From: Lactiplantibacillus plajomi
Lineage (GTDB): Bacteria; Bacillota; Bacilli; Lactobacillales; Lactobacillaceae
Assembly: GCF_005405405.1 (NCBI RefSeq)
Contig: NZ_BJDZ01000015.1
Span: 1 to 64,000, forward strand
DNA length: 64,000 nucleotides
Direction: 5' to 3'
Shown: positions 63,724 through 64,000 of the stretch, one piece after another
How the letters are laid out: every line of letters starts with the position of its first letter
Numbering within the stretch: the stretch's first letter is position 1
The notes under the pieces: generated by a model
Database searches by the model: none
Seen by the model: the letters and a program-made list of their open reading frames with translations, nothing else
Told to the model about the DNA's origin: nothing
Made by a program: the position numbers and the translations under genes

Positions 63724-63966
63724 AAAAAAATCGTCCTTGATTTTCTAAACCAAGGACGAAGATACACTCCGCGGTACCACCTAAGTTACAGCTCAAGCTG
63801 TCACTCACATAAGCATGCTTACGTTTGATCGACATAGCGGCGATCGACCGGACCAGTAGCGTTAACCCTGGCCAACTCCGAGCTCATCTTCACGTCGCTA
63901 ACTTGGTCAATTCACACCATCCTTGACTCGCTGGACAACTTAGCCACGCTACTCTTCTCATCAACG
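63724..63966 (-). promoter_or_regulatory. T-box leader, methionine type, of the C-S lyase gene
   Basis: On the minus strand: GATGAGAAGAGTAG stem I start, GTGAAGATGAGC with likely specifier ATG (63887-63885), the T-box AGGTGGTACCGCGGAG (63782-63767), and the terminator TCGTCCTTG / CAAGGACGA with T7 (63759-63724). The specifier region is identical to that of the leader at 36175-36434. Confidence 0.9.
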
Positions 63967-64000
63967 TTTAATTATCAAGTTGCACCTAACCTACACCGCG

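Overview
The window reads as chromosome of a low-GC-phylum (Firmicutes) lactic acid bacterium of the family Lactobacillaceae, from a lineage with fairly high GC (about half by eye). The evidence is many TTG/GTG starts behind strong GGAGG Shine-Dalgarno sites, a class 1B PyrD in a pyr operon without pyrK, PyrR attenuators, T-box leaders, an AddAB (RexAB) exonuclease and BceAB-like transporters. The genus cannot be fixed from the sequence; a heterofermentative group such as Levilactobacillus would fit, which is inference only.

Layout. 1-7.2 kb: start of an unknown gene, a 42-aa ORF, a CNNM/CorC membrane protein, NrdI, an MFS transporter, fumarase, an SdpI-like protein and zwf. 7.3-10.8 kb: a MocR-type regulator divergent from an aminotransferase-dapA pair (lysine/diaminopimelate). 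10.8-20.4 kb: small membrane proteins, an SDR, a GNAT acetyltransferase and addB-addA, with an SOS-type box in front of addB. 20.5-30.1 kb: the complete UMP operon pyrR-pyrB-pyrC-carA-carB-pyrD-pyrF-pyrE (minus strand) with two PyrR attenuators. 30.3-34.9 kb: a PucR-type regulator and two NCS2 purine permeases, the first behind PurBox-like sites and a guanine-class riboswitch. 35.0-36.5 kb: a MetE-like methyltransferase behind a Met T-box.

36.5-47.9 kb: an 11-gene purine operon purE-K-C-S-Q-L-F-M-N-H-D (minus strand), covering PRPP to IMP except the purB step, with a PurBox near -77. 48.1-51.1 kb: two flavodoxin-fold NAD(P)H:FMN reductases, one fused to a PAS-like domain, and a tyrosine phosphatase. 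51.2-54.3 kb: alpha carbonic anhydrase, a lipase-like hydrolase, a structured non-coding element, an IS110-family remnant and L-asparaginase. 54.5-59.5 kb: a six-gene operon with a BceAB-like transporter, a small membrane protein, a YtrA-type GntR regulator and a second ABC transporter. 59.6-64 kb: UspA, small membrane proteins, a GtrA protein, a secreted nuclease with a histone-like lysine-rich linker, and a MalY/PatB C-S lyase behind a second Met T-box.

Nucleotide metabolism dominates. The pyr operon is controlled by RNA attenuation; the pur operon and the xanthine/guanine permease carry PurBox-like sites; the permease also has a riboswitch. One-carbon and sulfur metabolism (two Met T-boxes) adjoins the purine operon without a clear terminator between them. 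I see no rRNA, tRNA, CRISPR array, prophage or complete mobile element.
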